Assembly: GCF_031880315.1 (NCBI RefSeq) | Contig: NZ_CP134771.1 | Span: 3,932,501 to 3,996,500, forward strand | Source: Pseudomonas baltica | Lineage (GTDB): Bacteria; Pseudomonadota; Gammaproteobacteria; Pseudomonadales; Pseudomonadaceae | Direction of reading: 5' to 3' | DNA: 64,000 nt | In this document: piece by piece, positions 18,705 through 30,543 of the stretch | Numbering within the stretch: the stretch's first letter is position 1 | Layout: each line of letters opens with the position of its first letter | Notes under the pieces: generated by a model | Seen by the model: only the letters and a program-made list of their open reading frames with translations | Databases searched by the model: none | Told to the model about the DNA's origin: nothing | Program-made: the position numbers and the translations under genes

Positions 18705-21267
18705 TTCCCAAGCACAGCCAGAGTCGCTGCACGAATACCTGGCCCACTTGCCCATGAGTGAGGAGCAGCGCGCCGAGTTGGCGAGCTGCACTTCCTTCGG
18801 TGAACTGCACGAGCGCCTGTCGGCCTCCAGCGTCGGCACCGATGGTCAGGCTGCGGCCGGGCATCGCCTGACGCTCAACAGTGCGGCCGAGCTCGACGAG
18901 CACGGCCTGTTGGTGTTGGACGCCAACGGTCGCGTGCGGATCAAGGCGACCCCGCCGATCAACCGTACCAAGGTCGTCCCGGAGCCTTGGAAAACCAACG
19001 TGCTGGTACGCATGTGGCGTCGCCTGACCGGCAAGCCAATCGGCCCCGAACCGACCAGCGACAAGCGTGACCTGCCCAAGGCACGCTGGCGCTGGGTCGG
19101 TTCGACTCGCCGCTACATCCTGCTGATCCTCATGCTGGGCCAGACCATCGTTGCCGGCTACTACATGAAAGGCATCATGCCCTACCAGGGCTGGGCCATG
19201 GTCGACCTGCAGGAAATCGCTCATCAGCCTTGGCTGACGTCAGCGCAGCAGGTACTGCCCTATGTGTTGCAAACCAGCATTCTGGTGCTGTTCGGTATCT
19301 TGTTCTGTTGGGTGTCGGCGGGTTTCTGGACCGCACTCATGGGCTTCCTCGAGTTGCTGACCGGGCACGACAAGTACCGCATTTCGGGTGCCAGCGCCGG
19401 TAACGAGCCGATCGAGCCCGGTGCTCGCACCGCGCTGGTGATGCCGATCTGCAACGAAGACGTGCCGCGGGTGTTCGCCGGCTTGCGCGCGACGTTCGAA
19501 TCGGTAGCCGCCAGCGGTAACCTCGATCGCTTCGACTTCTTCGTGCTCAGCGACACCTACGACACCGACATCGCCGTTGCCGAGCAGCAGGCCTGGCTCG
19601 ACGTCTGCCGCGAGACCAAAGGCTTCGGGCGGATCTTCTATCGCCGCCGTCGCCGTCGCGTCAAACGCAAGAGCGGCAACCTCGACGACTTCTGCCGTCG
19701 CTGGGGCGGCGATTACCGGTACATGGTGGTGCTCGACGCCGACAGCGTCATGAGTGGCGAATGCCTCTCGGGCCTGGTGCGGCTGATGGAAGCCACACCG
19801 GATGCCGGGATCATCCAGACCGCGCCGAAGGCGTCGGGCATGGACACCCTCTATGCGCGCATGCAGCAGTTCGCGACTCGCGTCTACGGCCCGCTGTTCA
19901 CCGCTGGCTTGCACTTCTGGCAGTTGGGTGAATCCCACTACTGGGGGCACAACGCGATCATTCGCATGAAGCCGTTCATCGAGCACTGCGCCTTGGCGCC
20001 GCTGCCGGGCAAGGGTGCGTTTGCCGGGGCGATCCTGTCCCACGACTTCGTCGAAGCGGCGTTGATGCGGCGTGCCGGTTGGGGTGTATGGATCGCCTAC
20101 GACCTGCCAGGCAGCTACGAAGAACTGCCGCCCAACTTGCTCGACGAGCTCAAGCGCGACCGTCGCTGGTGCCACGGCAACCTGATGAACTTCCGCCTGT
20201 TCCTGGTCAAGGGCATGCACCCGGTACACCGCGCGGTGTTCCTGACCGGGGTGATGTCCTACCTGTCGGCGCCGTTGTGGTTCTTCTTCCTGGTGCTGTC
20301 GACGGCGTTGCTGGCGGTCAATACCCTGATGGAACCGGCGTACTTCCTCGAGCCGCGGCAGCTGTATCCGCTGTGGCCGCAGTGGCATCCGGACAAAGCC
20401 ATTGCGTTGTTCTCGACCACTATCGTGCTGCTGTTCCTGCCCAAGCTGCTCAGCATCATTCTGATCTGGGCCAAGGGCGCCAAGGAGTACGGTGGGCGCT
20501 TCAAGGTCACCCTGTCGATGCTGATGGAGATGCTGTTCTCCATGCTGCTGGCGCCGGTGCGGATGATTTTCCACACCCGTTTCGTGCTGGCGGCCTTCCT
20601 GGGCTGGGCAGCGACCTGGAACTCGCCACAGCGCGATGACGACTCGACGCCATGGAGCGAGGCGGTCAAGCGCCATGGTCCGCAGACGCTGCTGGGCTTC
20701 CTCTGGGCCGTTCTGGTGGTCTCGTTGAACCCGAGCTTCCTGTGGTGGCTGATTCCGATCGTCGGTTCGCTGATGCTGTCGATTCCGGTGTCGGTGATTT
20801 CCAGCCGTACCAACCTCGGCTTGCAGGCCCGTGACGAGAAACTGTTCCTGATCCCCGAGGAATACTCGGTACCCCAGGAATTGGCTTCCACCGATGCCTA
20901 CACTCACGAAAACCGCTGGCATGCGCTCAAGGACGGTTTCGTCCGGGCAGTGGTCGATCCGCGGCAGAATGCCTTGGCCTGTTCACTGGCCACGGCACGT
21001 CACGGCCAAGCCGAACCGATCGAGTGGATGCGCGCCGACCGTGTGCGCACTGCGTTGACGGTAGGGCCAGAGAAGCTCGACAGCGCCACGCGCCTGTACT
21101 TGCTCAGCGATCCGGTGGCGCTGTCGCGTCTGCACTCGCAAGTGTGGAGTGATCAGAACGAAGCCTGGTTGGGCGCCTGGCGCAAGTCGGTCGCCGCTGA
21201 CCCGCATGCGCCGTTGTTGCCGTTGCAGCCGGACGCAGTGGTGCCGCAGAACATGGTCAATGCCTGA
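18697..21267 (+). CDS. opgH: Glucans biosynthesis glucosyltransferase H
   Basis: OpgH is an inner-membrane GT2 glycosyltransferase that uses UDP-glucose to make and export the beta-1,2-glucan backbone. The 856-residue protein has an N-terminal cytoplasmic region, two membrane helices (around residues 145-220), the GT2 domain with [12 protein letters not shown] and the acceptor-site motif RDRRWCHGN, then several further helices (around residues 510-710). It begins within the opgG 3' end, so translation is coupled, and is followed by a strong terminator. Confidence 0.95.
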   Translation: MSNSQAQPESLHEYLAHLPMSEEQRAELASCTSFGELHERLSASSVGTDGQAAAGHRLTLNSAAELDEHGLLVLDANGRVRIKATPPINRTKVVPEPWKTNVLVRMWRRLTGKPIGPEPTSDKRDLPKARWRWVGSTRRYILLILMLGQTIVAGYYMKGIMPYQGWAMVDLQEIAHQPWLTSAQQVLPYVLQTSILVLFGILFCWVSAGFWTALMGFLELLTGHDKYRISGASAGNEPIEPGARTALVMPICNEDVPRVFAGLRATFESVAASGNLDRFDFFVLSDTYDTDIAVAEQQAWLDVCRETKGFGRIFYRRRRRRVKRKSGNLDDFCRRWGGDYRYMVVLDADSVMSGECLSGLVRLMEATPDAGIIQTAPKASGMDTLYARMQQFATRVYGPLFTAGLHFWQLGESHYWGHNAIIRMKPFIEHCALAPLPGKGAFAGAILSHDFVEAALMRRAGWGVWIAYDLPGSYEELPPNLLDELKRDRRWCHGNLMNFRLFLVKGMHPVHRAVFLTGVMSYLSAPLWFFFLVLSTALLAVNTLMEPAYFLEPRQLYPLWPQWHPDKAIALFSTTIVLLFLPKLLSIILIWAKGAKEYGGRFKVTLSMLMEMLFSMLLAPVRMIFHTRFVLAAFLGWAATWNSPQRDDDSTPWSEAVKRHGPQTLLGFLWAVLVVSLNPSFLWWLIPIVGSLMLSIPVSVISSRTNLGLQARDEKLFLIPEEYSVPQELASTDAYTHENRWHALKDGFVRAVVDPRQNALACSLATARHGQAEPIEWMRADRVRTALTVGPEKLDSATRLYLLSDPVALSRLHSQVWSDQNEAWLGAWRKSVAADPHAPLLPLQPDAVVPQNMVNA

Positions 21268-21285
21268 TCTGTAGCCGTAATGCAA

Positions 21286-21319
21286 AAGGCCCGGGATATT
21301 CTCCCGGGCCTTTTTTATT
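21286..21319 (+). terminator. Rho-independent terminator of opgGH
   Basis: The stem AAGGCCCGGGA/TCTCCCGGGCCTT is followed by a run of T residues 18 bp after the opgH stop. The chemoreceptor gene ends downstream on the opposite strand, so it may serve both directions. A single REP half (GCGGGCCTGCCCGCGAAGG) follows at about 21341-21359. Confidence 0.9.
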
Positions 21320-21371
21320 GGGCGACGCTGATGGCCTCTAAGCGGGCCTGCCCGCGAAGGTGCCGCCCGGA

Positions 21372-23288
21372 TCAGACCCGGAACCGCCCCACCAGCGACT
21401 GCAAATGCGTGCCCAGCCGCGCCAGCTCGACGCTCGACGCCGCAGTCTCCTCACTGGCTGCAGAGGTCTGCTCGGACACATCGCGCACATTGATCACGCT
21501 GCGATTGATCTCTTCCGCCACCGCGCTTTGCTGCTCAGCGGCCGTGGCGATCTGCTGGTTCATCGACTGAATCGCTGACACCGTCTGGGTGATGCTCTCC
21601 AGGGACACGCCGGCCTTGCGGGTCAGTTCGACGCTGCTGTCGGTCAATTCCAGGCTATTGTCCATGGCGCGGGTGACTTCCTGGGTGCCATTCTGCAGGG
21701 CGGTGATCAGCGCTTCGATCTCCTGGGTCGAAGTGTGAGTGCGCTGCGCGAGGCTGCGCACCTCGTCCGCCACCACGGCGAAGCCGCGCCCGGCTTCGCC
21801 GGCTCGGGCTGCCTCGATGGCGGCGTTGAGCGCCAGCAGGTTGGTCTGCGCGGCCACCGACTTGATCACATCGAGGATGCCGCCGATCTTGTCGCTCTCT
21901 TGCTTGAGGTGGTTGACCGCCTCGCTGGAGTGCCCCACTTCGGCGGCCAGGCGCTCGATCTGGGCAATTGCCTGATTGACCACCCTGTCACCCTCGCGGG
22001 CTTGCTGATCGGCCGCTACAGCGGCTTCAGAGGCCTGCTCGGCATTGCGGGCGACCTCTTGCACTGTGGCCGCCATTTCGTTCATCGCCGTGGCCAGTTG
22101 ATCGGTCTCGACCTTCTGACTGGTCACCCCGGCGCTGGTCTGCTCGGTAACTGCCGACAGCTCTTCGGCGGCGCTGGCGATCTGCGTGACACCGTCGCTG
22201 ATACCGCTGACGAGGCCGCGCAAGGCCAAGGTCATGCGCTGCATGCTCTGCTGCAACTGGCCCAGCTCGTCGCGGCGCTGCACATCAAGGTTGTGGGTCA
22301 GGTCGCCGTTGGCGACGCGGTCTACTGCCAAGAGGGTCTGCTGCAGCGGCACGGTGATTTGCCGAGTGATGAGCCACGCCGCGAGTATCCCGAACAGCAG
22401 GGCCAGCACGGCGGCGGTGCTGAGCAGCACCTTGCCTTGTCGGGTGTCGGCATCGCGTTTTTCGGCCTGCGATTTCTCCAGTTCGGTGCTGTATTCCAGC
22501 AGTTGGTTGCCTGCCGTTTGCATGCGATTGAGGGCGGTCAGCTGACTGACTTGCGCGGTATGAAATTGGTCAACGGCGGCCCGATAGCCAAGGAACCCGG
22601 TGGTGGCTTCCTTGAAGTCTCCCGCGAACTGTTCCGGGAGTTGTTTGGAGAGGACGTCGATAGTGCCAAGCGCTTTGGTGATGGCATCTTGAGCGGGCTG
22701 CTCGGCCTCCGGCGCCGCGCTGTAGGTGTATCCGCGTACCTGGAAGCGCGCCTGCTGCAGCTGTTTGCTGAGGTCAACGATGGCGGTGTACAGCGCCAGA
22801 TCCGCGGACTGCAGCAACGACTGCTCCACCGCATTGATGCTGGCAACGGCGCGATCGGCAGTCGCCCCCAGTTGCGCGCGCGCCGCCTCGCGGGCTTGCA
22901 CGGCCTGATCCATGGCGGCGAACGCGCTGCGATATTCGTTGGTGGCAGTGGTCTGCTTTTCAAGCAAAACCTGATCGCTGCGCACGGCCATCAGCCCTTG
23001 GGCCTTGCGCACGGCGGCGTCCACCCGTGCCAGTGCAGCGGTCACCTCTGGGGCGCCTTTGAGGCCTTTGTTGAACTCGTAGCTGATGCGCGCGATACGC
23101 AGATCGCGCGTGGCATTGCTGACCTCGCTGATGGAGGCGAGCTTGTCGCCGCGCGAGATCAGGCTGTCGAGCCCGGTCCAGCCAGTGGCAGCGATTATCA
23201 CGGTAAGCACCAGCACCAGGCCGAAGCCCAAGGCGAGTTTGGTTTTGACGGGGGTGTTGGCGAGAGAGCGGGCAGCCCAACTTGACAT
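21372..23288 (-). CDS. Methyl-accepting chemotaxis protein, HBM-type sensor (McpK/McpS-like)
   Basis: The 638-residue receptor has a first membrane helix (about residues 13-32), a large all-helical periplasmic domain of ~245 residues, a second helix (about 286-306), HAMP and a methyl-accepting signalling domain with the [20 protein letters not shown] hairpin. A helical sensor of this length fits the helical bimodular (HBM) class, which binds organic acids in Pseudomonas. In PAO1 a 2-oxoglutarate receptor of this class occupies the equivalent position near opgGH, from memory, so an organic-acid ligand is plausible but unproven. The ATG at 23288 has GGAG eight bases upstream; a GTG at 23297 overlaps that site and was rejected. 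Confidence 0.88.
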   Translation of the reverse strand: MSSWAARSLANTPVKTKLALGFGLVLVLTVIIAATGWTGLDSLISRGDKLASISEVSNATRDLRIARISYEFNKGLKGAPEVTAALARVDAAVRKAQGLMAVRSDQVLLEKQTTATNEYRSAFAAMDQAVQAREAARAQLGATADRAVASINAVEQSLLQSADLALYTAIVDLSKQLQQARFQVRGYTYSAAPEAEQPAQDAITKALGTIDVLSKQLPEQFAGDFKEATTGFLGYRAAVDQFHTAQVSQLTALNRMQTAGNQLLEYSTELEKSQAEKRDADTRQGKVLLSTAAVLALLFGILAAWLITRQITVPLQQTLLAVDRVANGDLTHNLDVQRRDELGQLQQSMQRMTLALRGLVSGISDGVTQIASAAEELSAVTEQTSAGVTSQKVETDQLATAMNEMAATVQEVARNAEQASEAAVAADQQAREGDRVVNQAIAQIERLAAEVGHSSEAVNHLKQESDKIGGILDVIKSVAAQTNLLALNAAIEAARAGEAGRGFAVVADEVRSLAQRTHTSTQEIEALITALQNGTQEVTRAMDNSLELTDSSVELTRKAGVSLESITQTVSAIQSMNQQIATAAEQQSAVAEEINRSVINVRDVSEQTSAASEETAASSVELARLGTHLQSLVGRFRV

Positions 23289-23395
23289 ATGAAGCACTCC
23301 ATTGCGTGGCAGACGCGAGAGGGACGGATAACCCCAAGCGTATCGGCCTGGGGCAGCAATCCTTGACCAACAGAGCTGCTGAGAATCGAATGAGC

Positions 23396-24103
23396 TTAGT
23401 ACAAGCGGGCGAGAAGCGCCGTGACTGCAGTTTCAACGCGCAAGATGCGCTCACCCAGCTGCACCGGCTGCAGGCCGGCCTTGGCCAGCAACTCGACCTC
23501 GTAGGGGATCCAGCCGCCTTCGGGACCAATGGCCAGGGTCACTGCGGTGTCGACGGCGCGGGGGCAGGGAGGGTAGTCGCCTGGATGGCCGACCAGACCC
23601 AAGGTGCCATCAGTAATGGCCGGCAGCCTGTCCTCGACGAAGGGCTTGAAGCGCTTTTCGATTACCACGTCGGGCAGGACGGTGTCGCGGGATTGCTCGA
23701 GGCCGAGGATCAACTGCTCGCGGATGGCCTCGGGCTCTAGAAAAGGGGTCTGCCAGAAGCTCTTCTCGACCCGATAGCTGTTGACCAGTATCAAGCGCGG
23801 CACGCCCATGGCGGCGATGGTCTGGAACACCCGGCGCAGCATCTTCGGCCGGGGCAGGGCCAGCACCATGGTTAGCGGCAGCTTGGCCGGCGCGGGCTGG
23901 TCCAGGCTGATCTGCAGTTCGGCTTCGCCAGCCGATAACCTCAGCACCTCCGCGCGGCCCATCAGGCCGCCGATACGGCCGACGCGCAGGCTGTCACCGA
24001 CCGCCACCCGCTGCACTTGCTGCATGTGGGTCAGCCGGCGATCGCGCAGCACAACTCGGTCCGCCGCGCTGAAGTCGGCCTCTTCGAGCAACAGCAGGTT
24101 CAT
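23396..24103 (-). CDS. rsmE: 16S rRNA (uracil(1498)-N(3))-methyltransferase
   Basis: RsmE methylates U1498 of 16S rRNA in the assembled 30S subunit. The 235-residue product has an N-terminal PUA-like region and a SPOUT trefoil-knot domain with the SAM-binding motifs LAIGPEGGW and [11 protein letters not shown]. Its start overlaps the tatC stop by four bases, so it is the last gene of the tat run. Confidence 0.95.
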   Translation of the reverse strand: MNLLLLEEADFSAADRVVLRDRRLTHMQQVQRVAVGDSLRVGRIGGLMGRAEVLRLSAGEAELQISLDQPAPAKLPLTMVLALPRPKMLRRVFQTIAAMGVPRLILVNSYRVEKSFWQTPFLEPEAIREQLILGLEQSRDTVLPDVVIEKRFKPFVEDRLPAITDGTLGLVGHPGDYPPCPRAVDTAVTLAIGPEGGWIPYEVELLAKAGLQPVQLGERILRVETAVTALLARLY

Positions 24104-24891
24104 GGGCGCGTCGCGGGCGGCTGGTCGTTGCTGTCGGCTTGTTCGGCGTCTTCATGATCGCTGCGCTTCTTGATCATGCCGGCAAACAGTACGCCGACCT
24201 CGAAGAGCATCCACATCGGCACCGCCAGCAGGGTCTGCGAGAAGATATCCGGTGGAGTCAGGAGCATGCCGACCACGAAGCAGCCGATGACCACGTAGGG
24301 GCGGGCCTTTTTCAGATACTTGACGTCGACCACGCCGATCCACACCAGCAACACCACCGCCACGGGGATTTCGAACGCCACGCCAAAGGCGAAGAACAGC
24401 GTCATCACGAAGTCGAGGTAGTTGGTGATATCGGTGGCCATCATTACCCCGACCGGGGTAGCGCTGGCGAAGAACTTGAAGATCAGCGGAAACACCAGGA
24501 AGTACGCGAAGGCCATGCCGGCATAGAACAGGACGATGCTCGATACCAGCAAGGGAACGGCGATGCGCTTTTCGTGCTTGTACAGGCCGGGTGCGATAAA
24601 GCCCCAGATCTGATGCAGGATCACCGGAATCGACACGAACAGCGACACCATCATGGTCAGCTTGAACGGCGTCAGGAAGGGCGAAGCGACGTCGGTGGCG
24701 ATCATCGTCGAGCCCACGGGCAAGAACTCGCGCAGCGGGGCCGAGACGATGGTGTAGATCTGTTGAGCGAAGGAGAACAGCCCGGCAAAGACCAGGAAGA
24801 TCGCTGCAACGCAGCGCAGCAGGCGCGTGCGCAGTTCGGTCAGGTGCGAGACCAGCGGCATGGGCTGGTCGTTTTCCGGGATTTCGCTCAT
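24100..24891 (-). CDS. tatC: Sec-independent protein translocase TatC
   Basis: TatC is the multi-spanning inner-membrane receptor that, with TatB, recognises twin-arginine signal peptides of folded proteins. The 263-residue product has six hydrophobic segments and the conserved N-terminal [17 protein letters not shown], whose Glu contacts the signal peptide, plus [16 protein letters not shown]. The gene overlaps both tatB and rsmE by four bases. Confidence 0.97.
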   Translation of the reverse strand: MSEIPENDQPMPLVSHLTELRTRLLRCVAAIFLVFAGLFSFAQQIYTIVSAPLREFLPVGSTMIATDVASPFLTPFKLTMMVSLFVSIPVILHQIWGFIAPGLYKHEKRIAVPLLVSSIVLFYAGMAFAYFLVFPLIFKFFASATPVGVMMATDITNYLDFVMTLFFAFGVAFEIPVAVVLLVWIGVVDVKYLKKARPYVVIGCFVVGMLLTPPDIFSQTLLAVPMWMLFEVGVLFAGMIKKRSDHEDAEQADSNDQPPATRP

Positions 24892-25415
24892 GGGGCTCGT
24901 GGGGGCAATGAGGTTTCGGTGGCAGGCTTTTCAGTCTGAGGCTTGGGCGTCGGCACCGTTTCGCTGCTGGCGGCGTCGGCCGAGGTCAATGGCGGCACGG
25001 GCAGGGGGTCGCTGACGGCGTGAACCGGCTCGACTGGCGCGGGTGCGGGTTGCTCGAGGGCCAGGTGCGGCTCGCTGGCAGCCACCGGTAGCGGCGCAGC
25101 GGCAGGCGGGTGAGCCTCGGTGGCTGGCGCTTGCGCTGCTGGCGGCTGCGCAGGCTTAGGCTGGGCCGCCTGCGGGTTGAGGATTTTGCGCGCTTCTTGT
25201 TCCAGCGACAAAATATGCTCGTTGTGCAGCTGCCGGCGGATTTCGTCCGCGCCGATTTCGCGCTCTACTTCGTTCTTGATGGCATTGAAGCTGCGCTTGA
25301 GGCGACCGATCCACAGGCCCGCCGTGCGTGCTGCACCGGGCAGGCGCTCGGGGCCGAGCACCAGCAGGGCCACCAGACCGACGAGCAGTAGTTCCGTAAA
25401 GCTGATGCCAAACAT
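24888..25415 (-). CDS. tatB: Sec-independent protein translocase TatB
   Basis: TatB forms the signal-recognition complex with TatC. The 175-residue product has the single N-terminal helix with the conserved Glu and [13 protein letters not shown] hinge, an amphipathic helix (about residues 25-60), and a long Pro/Ala/Glu-rich disordered tail that is common in Pseudomonas TatB. Spacing is 3 bp after tatA and a 4-bp overlap with tatC. Confidence 0.96.
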   Translation of the reverse strand: MFGISFTELLLVGLVALLVLGPERLPGAARTAGLWIGRLKRSFNAIKNEVEREIGADEIRRQLHNEHILSLEQEARKILNPQAAQPKPAQPPAAQAPATEAHPPAAAPLPVAASEPHLALEQPAPAPVEPVHAVSDPLPVPPLTSADAASSETVPTPKPQTEKPATETSLPPRAP

Positions 25416-25418
25416 AGA

Positions 25419-25685
25419 TCAGTCTTTCCTGATGGGCTCTTCGACTTTTTGGTGTTGGCCGTCGATGGTGTGTGGCTGATTCAGTGGCGAGGTCGCCTGT
25501 GGATGCACTGGCTGTACCGGCTCTACCGTCGGCTCGTGCGGTTTTTCGTCATCGTTCATGGCCTTGCGGAAGCCCTTGATCGATTCGCCGACATCGGTGC
25601 CGAGGTTCTTCAGTTTCTTGGTACCGAATATCAGCACGACGACCACCAGAATGACGATCCAGTGTTTCCAGTCAAAAATACCCAT
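25419..25685 (-). CDS. tatA: Sec-independent protein translocase TatA
   Basis: TatA oligomerises to form the Tat pore. The 88-residue product shows a short N-terminal helix ([13 protein letters not shown]), the conserved [10 protein letters not shown] hinge, an amphipathic helix and a polar tail. It is the first tat gene, 24 bp after hisE, so his and tat genes are probably one transcript. Confidence 0.97.
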   Translation of the reverse strand: MGIFDWKHWIVILVVVVLIFGTKKLKNLGTDVGESIKGFRKAMNDDEKPHEPTVEPVQPVHPQATSPLNQPHTIDGQHQKVEEPIRKD

Positions 25686-25709
25686 AGTGCAGCTCCTCGA
25701 GAAAATTCG

Positions 25710-26045
25710 TTAGGCAGATGGCGTGCGAGCGGCCTTCTCGTCATGGCCCGACAGGCCAAAACGGCGGTCCAGCTCGTCGAGTACCGCCTGCGGATGTTGA
25801 CCGAGGGCGGCCAGCATCACCAGGCTATGAAACCACAGATCGGCGGTCTCGTAGATGACATCACTGCAGTCGCCACTGACAGCGGCATCCTTGGCGGCAA
25901 TGATGGTCTCGACGGATTCTTCGCCGACTTTTTCCAGAATCTTGTTCAAGCCCTTGTGGTACAGGCTGGCGACATAGGATGAATCGGCAGCGGCGCCTTT
26001 GCGCGCTTCGAGCACCTGGGCCAGGCGCGTCAGGGTGTCAGTCAT
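25710..26045 (-). CDS. hisE: Phosphoribosyl-ATP pyrophosphatase
   Basis: HisE converts phosphoribosyl-ATP to phosphoribosyl-AMP, the second step of histidine biosynthesis. The 111-residue MazG-like helical protein contains [15 protein letters not shown] and [17 protein letters not shown], which carry the metal-binding Glu/Asp residues. The ATG at 26045 lies inside the hisI 3' end (8-bp overlap). As usual in Pseudomonas, it is separate from hisI rather than fused. Confidence 0.96.
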   Translation of the reverse strand: MTDTLTRLAQVLEARKGAAADSSYVASLYHKGLNKILEKVGEESVETIIAAKDAAVSGDCSDVIYETADLWFHSLVMLAALGQHPQAVLDELDRRFGLSGHDEKAARTPSA

Positions 26046-26439
26046 GGGCAGATCCTGCCTGGTAGATGGCGTGCGGGTCCTTGAGGACAGCGTCGACGGT
26101 GTTCCACTGGCCGTCGGCGTACACGCGATAGAAGCAGCTTTCACGGCCGGTGTGGCAAGCGATATGGCCGATCTGCTCGACCATCAGGACGATCACGTCA
26201 GCGTCGCAGTCCAGGCGCATTTCGTGAAGGATCTGCACGTGGCCCGACTCTTCGCCTTTGCGCCACAGCTTGCCCCGGGAACGGGACCAATAGATGGCAC
26301 GGTTTTCGGTGGCCGTCAGGCTCAGTGCTTCGCGGTTCATCCAGGCCATCATCAACACGCGCCCGGTTTTGTGATCCTGGGCGATGGCCGGTACCAGGCC
26401 ATCTTCATTCCAGCGGATCTCGTCCAGCCAATCTTTCAT
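26038..26439 (-). CDS. hisI: Phosphoribosyl-AMP cyclohydrolase
   Basis: HisI opens the purine ring of phosphoribosyl-AMP, the third step of histidine biosynthesis. The 133-residue zinc enzyme shows the conserved DCDAD and [11 protein letters not shown] motifs that hold Mg and Zn. The ATG at 26439 gives the usual N-terminus [20 protein letters not shown]; an upstream in-frame start at 26487 would add 16 residues unlike the family. It follows ubiB by 51 bp. Confidence 0.96.
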   Translation of the reverse strand: MKDWLDEIRWNEDGLVPAIAQDHKTGRVLMMAWMNREALSLTATENRAIYWSRSRGKLWRKGEESGHVQILHEMRLDCDADVIVLMVEQIGHIACHTGRESCFYRVYADGQWNTVDAVLKDPHAIYQAGSAHD

Positions 26440-26490
26440 CTTCGACTCCGGCAACAAGGCCTCTAGTGTGCCAGTGCTAGGCGCCACTGG

Positions 26491-28098
26491 CTATCGGCGA
26501 ACGACCAGATACAAGCCGCTGCCCAGCATCAGCCAGCAGGGCCAGGCCTGTATCGAGTCGATGAGCGGCCCGGTCGCCGCCAGCGTAGCGCCGCCCACCA
26601 GCAGCAAGGCACCAGCGATGCGCAGCAGCCAGCCATCCGTATGGTGCCGCCAGTCAGGCTGTTTGTTCTTGCGGTGGGGTTGAGCGTTGCGTTCGAGCAG
26701 GTCGCGGGTCATGCCGATCAGGTGCGGTATCTGTTCGAGTTGCGTCTGCGCGCTGTTGAACAGCGATTTGGGGCTCACGCGTTCGCGCATCCAGCGCTCC
26801 AGGAAGGGCTGCGCGGTGCTCCACAGGTCGAGTTCCGGGTACAGCTGACGGCCCAGGCCCTCGATGTTGAGCAGGGTTTTTTGCAGCAGCACCAGTTGCG
26901 GCTGGATTTCCATGTTGAAGCGCCGCGCCGTCTGGAACAGGCGCATGAGCACCTGGCCGAAGGAAATATCCTTCAGCGGTTTTTCAAAGATCGGCTCGCA
27001 CACGGTGCGGATGGCCGCTTCGAATTCATTGAGCTTGGTTTCGGCGGGCACCCAGCCGGAGTCGATGTGCAGCTGGGCCACGCGCCGGTAATCGCGCTTG
27101 AAGAACGCGAACAGATTGCGTGCCAGGTAATCCTGGTCTTCGGGGGTGAGGCTGCCGACGATCCCGCAGTCGATGGCGATGTACTTCGGGTCCCACGGGC
27201 TGACGGTGCTGATGAAAATGTTGCCGGGGTGCATGTCGGCGTGGAAGAAACTGTCGCGAAAGACCTGGGTGAAGAAGATCTCCACGCCGCGTTCGGCGAG
27301 CAGTTTCATGTCGGTGCGCTGATCGGCCAAGGTCGCCATATCGGTGACCTGCACGCCGTAGATGCGCTCCATCACCAGCACTTTCGGCCGGCACCAGTCC
27401 CAATAGACCTGCGGCACGTAGAGCAGCGGCGAACCTTCGAAATTGCGCTTGAGCTGGCTCGAGTTGGCGGCCTCGCGCAGCAGGTCGAGTTCGTCGTAGA
27501 TGGTTTTTTCGTAATCGCTGACCACGTCCACCGGATGCAGCAGGCGGGCGTCGGCCGACAGACGTTCGGCCCAGCCGGCGAGGATGAACAGCCAGGCCAG
27601 GTCCTGGCCGATGATTGGCTTGAGGCCCGGGCGCACTACCTTGACGACCACTTCGTCGCCGTTTTTCAGACGGGCGCTGTGAACCTGCGCCACCGAGGCC
27701 GACGCCAAAGGCTCGACGTCGAAGCGGCTGAATACCGAGGTGATCTTTTGCCCCAGTTGCGACTCGATCAGCGCCATGGCCTGTTGCGGATCGAAGGGTG
27801 GCACGCGGTCCTGCAGCAGCATCAATTCATCGGCGATGTCTTCGGGCAGCAGATCGCGGCGGGTGGAGAGGATCTGCCCGAACTTGATGAAGATCGGCCC
27901 CAGGTCCTGTAGCGCCAGGCGCAGGCGGGCACCACGGGTCAGCTCGAGTGTTTTGCGCGGGAACCAGCGCCAGGGCATGGCGAAGCGGGTGATGCGCAGG
28001 AACCAGGGCAGGGGCAGGGCGAAAATCAGGTCATCGAGACGGTAGCGGATCACGACGCGCTGGATGCGCAACAAACGGCGGACGGCAAGCAGCTTCAT
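26491..28098 (-). CDS. ubiB: Ubiquinone biosynthesis kinase-like protein UbiB
   Basis: UbiB is an atypical kinase/ATPase needed for coenzyme Q biosynthesis. The 535-residue product has the ADCK-type KxGQ motif ([17 protein letters not shown], about residues 70-86), an Ala-rich loop (ASASVAQVH), the catalytic ADMHPGNIF and the IDCGIVG metal site. Two C-terminal membrane helices anchor it in the inner membrane. It overlaps ubiJ by four bases, forming ubiEJB. Confidence 0.96.
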   Translation of the reverse strand: MKLLAVRRLLRIQRVVIRYRLDDLIFALPLPWFLRITRFAMPWRWFPRKTLELTRGARLRLALQDLGPIFIKFGQILSTRRDLLPEDIADELMLLQDRVPPFDPQQAMALIESQLGQKITSVFSRFDVEPLASASVAQVHSARLKNGDEVVVKVVRPGLKPIIGQDLAWLFILAGWAERLSADARLLHPVDVVSDYEKTIYDELDLLREAANSSQLKRNFEGSPLLYVPQVYWDWCRPKVLVMERIYGVQVTDMATLADQRTDMKLLAERGVEIFFTQVFRDSFFHADMHPGNIFISTVSPWDPKYIAIDCGIVGSLTPEDQDYLARNLFAFFKRDYRRVAQLHIDSGWVPAETKLNEFEAAIRTVCEPIFEKPLKDISFGQVLMRLFQTARRFNMEIQPQLVLLQKTLLNIEGLGRQLYPELDLWSTAQPFLERWMRERVSPKSLFNSAQTQLEQIPHLIGMTRDLLERNAQPHRKNKQPDWRHHTDGWLLRIAGALLLVGGATLAATGPLIDSIQAWPCWLMLGSGLYLVVRR

Positions 28099-28718
28099 GC
28101 GTTATCGCTGGAGTCGAGGGATCGGGAGAGGCGCTCAATACGCGCCTCGAGGCGTTCGGTGTCGATCTTGAGCTGGTCGAGCTCGGCGAAGCGGGCTTCG
28201 GCTTCGCGCTTGCCCACCAGTGTCCGGGATTCTTCGGCCAGGTACTCGCCGAGGTTGTTGCTCAGGCTGTCGAAGCCCTGGCGTGCCCAGCGTGCGCGGC
28301 TGTTGAGATGCCCGCTGAGCAGCGGCGTGGCCACCGGGCCGAGCCATTGCGACAGCTCGTATTCCCAGTCGAGCTCCAGGTCCTGCAGCACCTTGACCAG
28401 ATCGATGAGCACGGCGCTGTCGCCGCTCAGATCGACCTGCGGGCTGTGCAACACGGCGGTCTTGTCCTTGCTCAGGCCCAGCTGGATCAGGCTCGAGGCT
28501 GGCGCGCGCAGCACGCAATCGGCAGGCGCCGCCCAGTGGCTGGCCAGCAGCAGGCCCTCGTCGCTGGGCAGGATGAACAGCTGCAGCGCCGGGTTGCGGC
28601 AATCGATCTCGATCACCTTGCCCTGCAATCGCGCCAACCGTGGCAGGGCGGTGCTGTCCATGCGCAGCACGCGGTTGAGGCCGTGCTCGACGCTGGCGAT
28701 CAGGCCGCGCAGCAACAT
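28095..28718 (-). CDS. ubiJ: Ubiquinone biosynthesis accessory factor UbiJ
   Basis: UbiJ is the lipid-binding scaffold of the soluble ubiquinone-biosynthesis complex. The 207-residue product has an N-terminal SCP2-type sterol-carrier domain (about residues 1-110) and a C-terminal coiled coil (about 165-200) that could bind UbiK. It sits between ubiE and ubiB, the standard position, overlapping the ubiE stop by one base (TGATG). Confidence 0.93.
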   Translation of the reverse strand: MLLRGLIASVEHGLNRVLRMDSTALPRLARLQGKVIEIDCRNPALQLFILPSDEGLLLASHWAAPADCVLRAPASSLIQLGLSKDKTAVLHSPQVDLSGDSAVLIDLVKVLQDLELDWEYELSQWLGPVATPLLSGHLNSRARWARQGFDSLSNNLGEYLAEESRTLVGKREAEARFAELDQLKIDTERLEARIERLSRSLDSSDNA

Positions 28719-29488
28719 CAGGGTTTGATACCGCGGTGCAGCGCGACGATGCCCGAGGTCATGTTGTGGTAGGTGACGCGGTCGAAACCGGCCTGCACCA
28801 TCATGGCCTTGAGGGTTTCCTGGTCGGGGTGCATGCGGATCGACTCGGCCAGATAGCGATAGCTCTCGGAGTCGTTGGTGATCAGCTTGCCGGCCAGTGG
28901 CATGAAGGCGAACGAATAGGCATCGTAGACCTTGGACATCAGCTTGTTGGTCGGCTTGGAGAACTCCAGCACCAGCAGGCGGCCGCCCGGCTTGAGCACG
29001 CGCAGCATCGAGGCGATGGCGTCTTCCTTGTGGGTGACGTTGCGCAGGCCGAAGGCGATGGTCACGCAGTCGAAGTGGTTGTCCGGGAAGGGCAGTTTTT
29101 CAGCGTCGGCCTGGACGAACTGGACGTTGCCAGCCACGCCGAGGTCGAGCAGGCGGTCGCGGCCGACCTTGAGCATGGAGGCGTTGATGTCGGCCAGTAC
29201 CACTTCACCGGTCGGGCCGACCAGGTGCGAGAACTTGCGAGCGAGGTCGCCGGTACCGCCCGCGATGTCGAGCACCTTGTTGCCAGTGCGCACGCCGGAC
29301 AGTTCGATCGCGAAGCGTTTCCACAGGCGATGCATGCCGCCCGACAGCACGTCGTTCATGATGTCGTACTTGGCCGCTACCGAGTGAAACACCTCGGCGA
29401 CCTTTTCGGCCTTCTGGCTTTCGGGCACATTCTTGTAGCCGAAGTGCGTGGTGGGTTCGGCATCGCTGCCTTTGCGCTGATCATTCAT
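28718..29488 (-). CDS. ubiE: Demethylmenaquinone/2-methoxy-benzoquinol methyltransferase
   Basis: UbiE is the SAM-dependent C-methyltransferase of ubiquinone (and, where present, menaquinone) biosynthesis. The 256-residue product shows SAM motif [13 protein letters not shown] and the UbiE signatures [17 protein letters not shown] and [17 protein letters not shown]. The ATG at 29488 gives the usual length; a longer frame to 29551 was rejected. It heads the minus-strand ubi-his-tat run and diverges from the PHA-associated gene at 29626. Confidence 0.96.
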   Translation of the reverse strand: MNDQRKGSDAEPTTHFGYKNVPESQKAEKVAEVFHSVAAKYDIMNDVLSGGMHRLWKRFAIELSGVRTGNKVLDIAGGTGDLARKFSHLVGPTGEVVLADINASMLKVGRDRLLDLGVAGNVQFVQADAEKLPFPDNHFDCVTIAFGLRNVTHKEDAIASMLRVLKPGGRLLVLEFSKPTNKLMSKVYDAYSFAFMPLAGKLITNDSESYRYLAESIRMHPDQETLKAMMVQAGFDRVTYHNMTSGIVALHRGIKP

Positions 29489-29625
29489 ATCGCTGTCACC
29501 GGAAAAAATTACTGCCATTCTAATCCTCGGTAGCCGCCTTTGTCTTGGCAAGCCTCAGGCTGATCGCGCATTGCTTGATCCGGGCTACTATAGGCACCGT
29601 TATTATTATCGTCCCAGGGGGTTGA

Positions 29626-29901
29626 ATGAGTCGGATCAGCGTGGAGCGCAAACACAGCCTTGGGCGCGAGGTGGCAAAGCAGAAGGCCGAGTTGCTGGTG
29701 GAAAAGCTGGTCAGCAAATACGACGTCAAGGCGCATTGGCAGGGCGATACCGTGGAGGTCAAGCGCAGCGGCGCCAATGGTGTGATCAGCATCGACGACG
29801 ACACCATTCGCGTGGATCTCAAGCTCGGCATGATGCTGTCGATGATGAGCGGCACCATCGAGTCGGAAATCGAACGTGTGCTCGACAAGGCTCTGGCTTG
29901 A
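29626..29901 (+). CDS. Polyhydroxyalkanoic acid system family protein
   Basis: The 91-residue protein (MSRISVERKHSLGREVAKQK..., DTIRVDLKLGMMLSMMSGTI) matches the small polyhydroxyalkanoic acid system family, often found near phasin genes; its function is unknown. It is acidic/basic mixed, has no signal peptide, and starts after a CCCAGGGGG site. The position directly before phaIF supports a link with PHA granules. Confidence 0.85.
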   Translation: MSRISVERKHSLGREVAKQKAELLVEKLVSKYDVKAHWQGDTVEVKRSGANGVISIDDDTIRVDLKLGMMLSMMSGTIESEIERVLDKALA

Positions 29902-30052
29902 GATCGACTGACGTTTCGCGGGCAGACCCTGCTCCCACTCAAGCGCGAGTCTGGGCGTGCAGTTAGGGTGAGGATTCTAAATTGGCGGGCTATGGTGAGT
30001 GCACGCCCTGAAGTGTGTGGGTACGGATATCCCTTCAAGCATGAGGTGCACC

Positions 30053-30532
30053 ATGGCAACCGCCCCGCTGAAAAAAGCCGTAGCGCTGAAAAAGACGGCC
30101 CTGAAAAAAGACGTCACCCCCCTGGTGCGCAAAGCCCAGGCGGTGAAGACCGATACGGTCGTCGAGGTTCGCTCCTATGCCCGCAAGATCTGGCTCGCCG
30201 GGCTCGGCGCTTATGCCAAGGCCGGCAAGGAGGGCCTGGATTACGTGAAGGAACTGATCAAGGCCGGCGAGGGCGTCGAGAAGGATGGCAAGAAGGTCAT
30301 CGACAAGGAGTTGAAGGCCGCCAATTCGCAGATCGATGCCGCCAAGGATGAGGTCGCCGAGGCCAAGGGCAAGGTCGAGGTGCAGCTCGACAAGCTGGAA
30401 AAACTCTTCGATGTGCGCGTCGCCAGCGCCCTGAATCGCATCGGCATCCCCTCCCGGCATGACGTCGATACACTCTCTGCTAAGCTCGATAAATTGACGG
30501 CATTGGTCGAACGTGCCGCGCGTAAACCATAA
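30053..30532 (+). CDS. phaI: Phasin PhaI
   Basis: Phasins coat PHA granules and influence their number and size. The 159-residue product is mostly alpha-helical and carries the phasin core ARKIWLAGLGAYAKAGKEGL, followed by a heptad-rich amphipathic helix and the VASALNRIGIPSRHDV segment shared with PhaF. The ATG at 30053 follows GAGGTG; an earlier in-frame start at 29999 adds residues unlike phasins. phaF follows after 11 bp. Confidence 0.93.
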   Translation: MATAPLKKAVALKKTALKKDVTPLVRKAQAVKTDTVVEVRSYARKIWLAGLGAYAKAGKEGLDYVKELIKAGEGVEKDGKKVIDKELKAANSQIDAAKDEVAEAKGKVEVQLDKLEKLFDVRVASALNRIGIPSRHDVDTLSAKLDKLTALVERAARKP

Positions 30533-30543
30533 AGGAGAGCGGG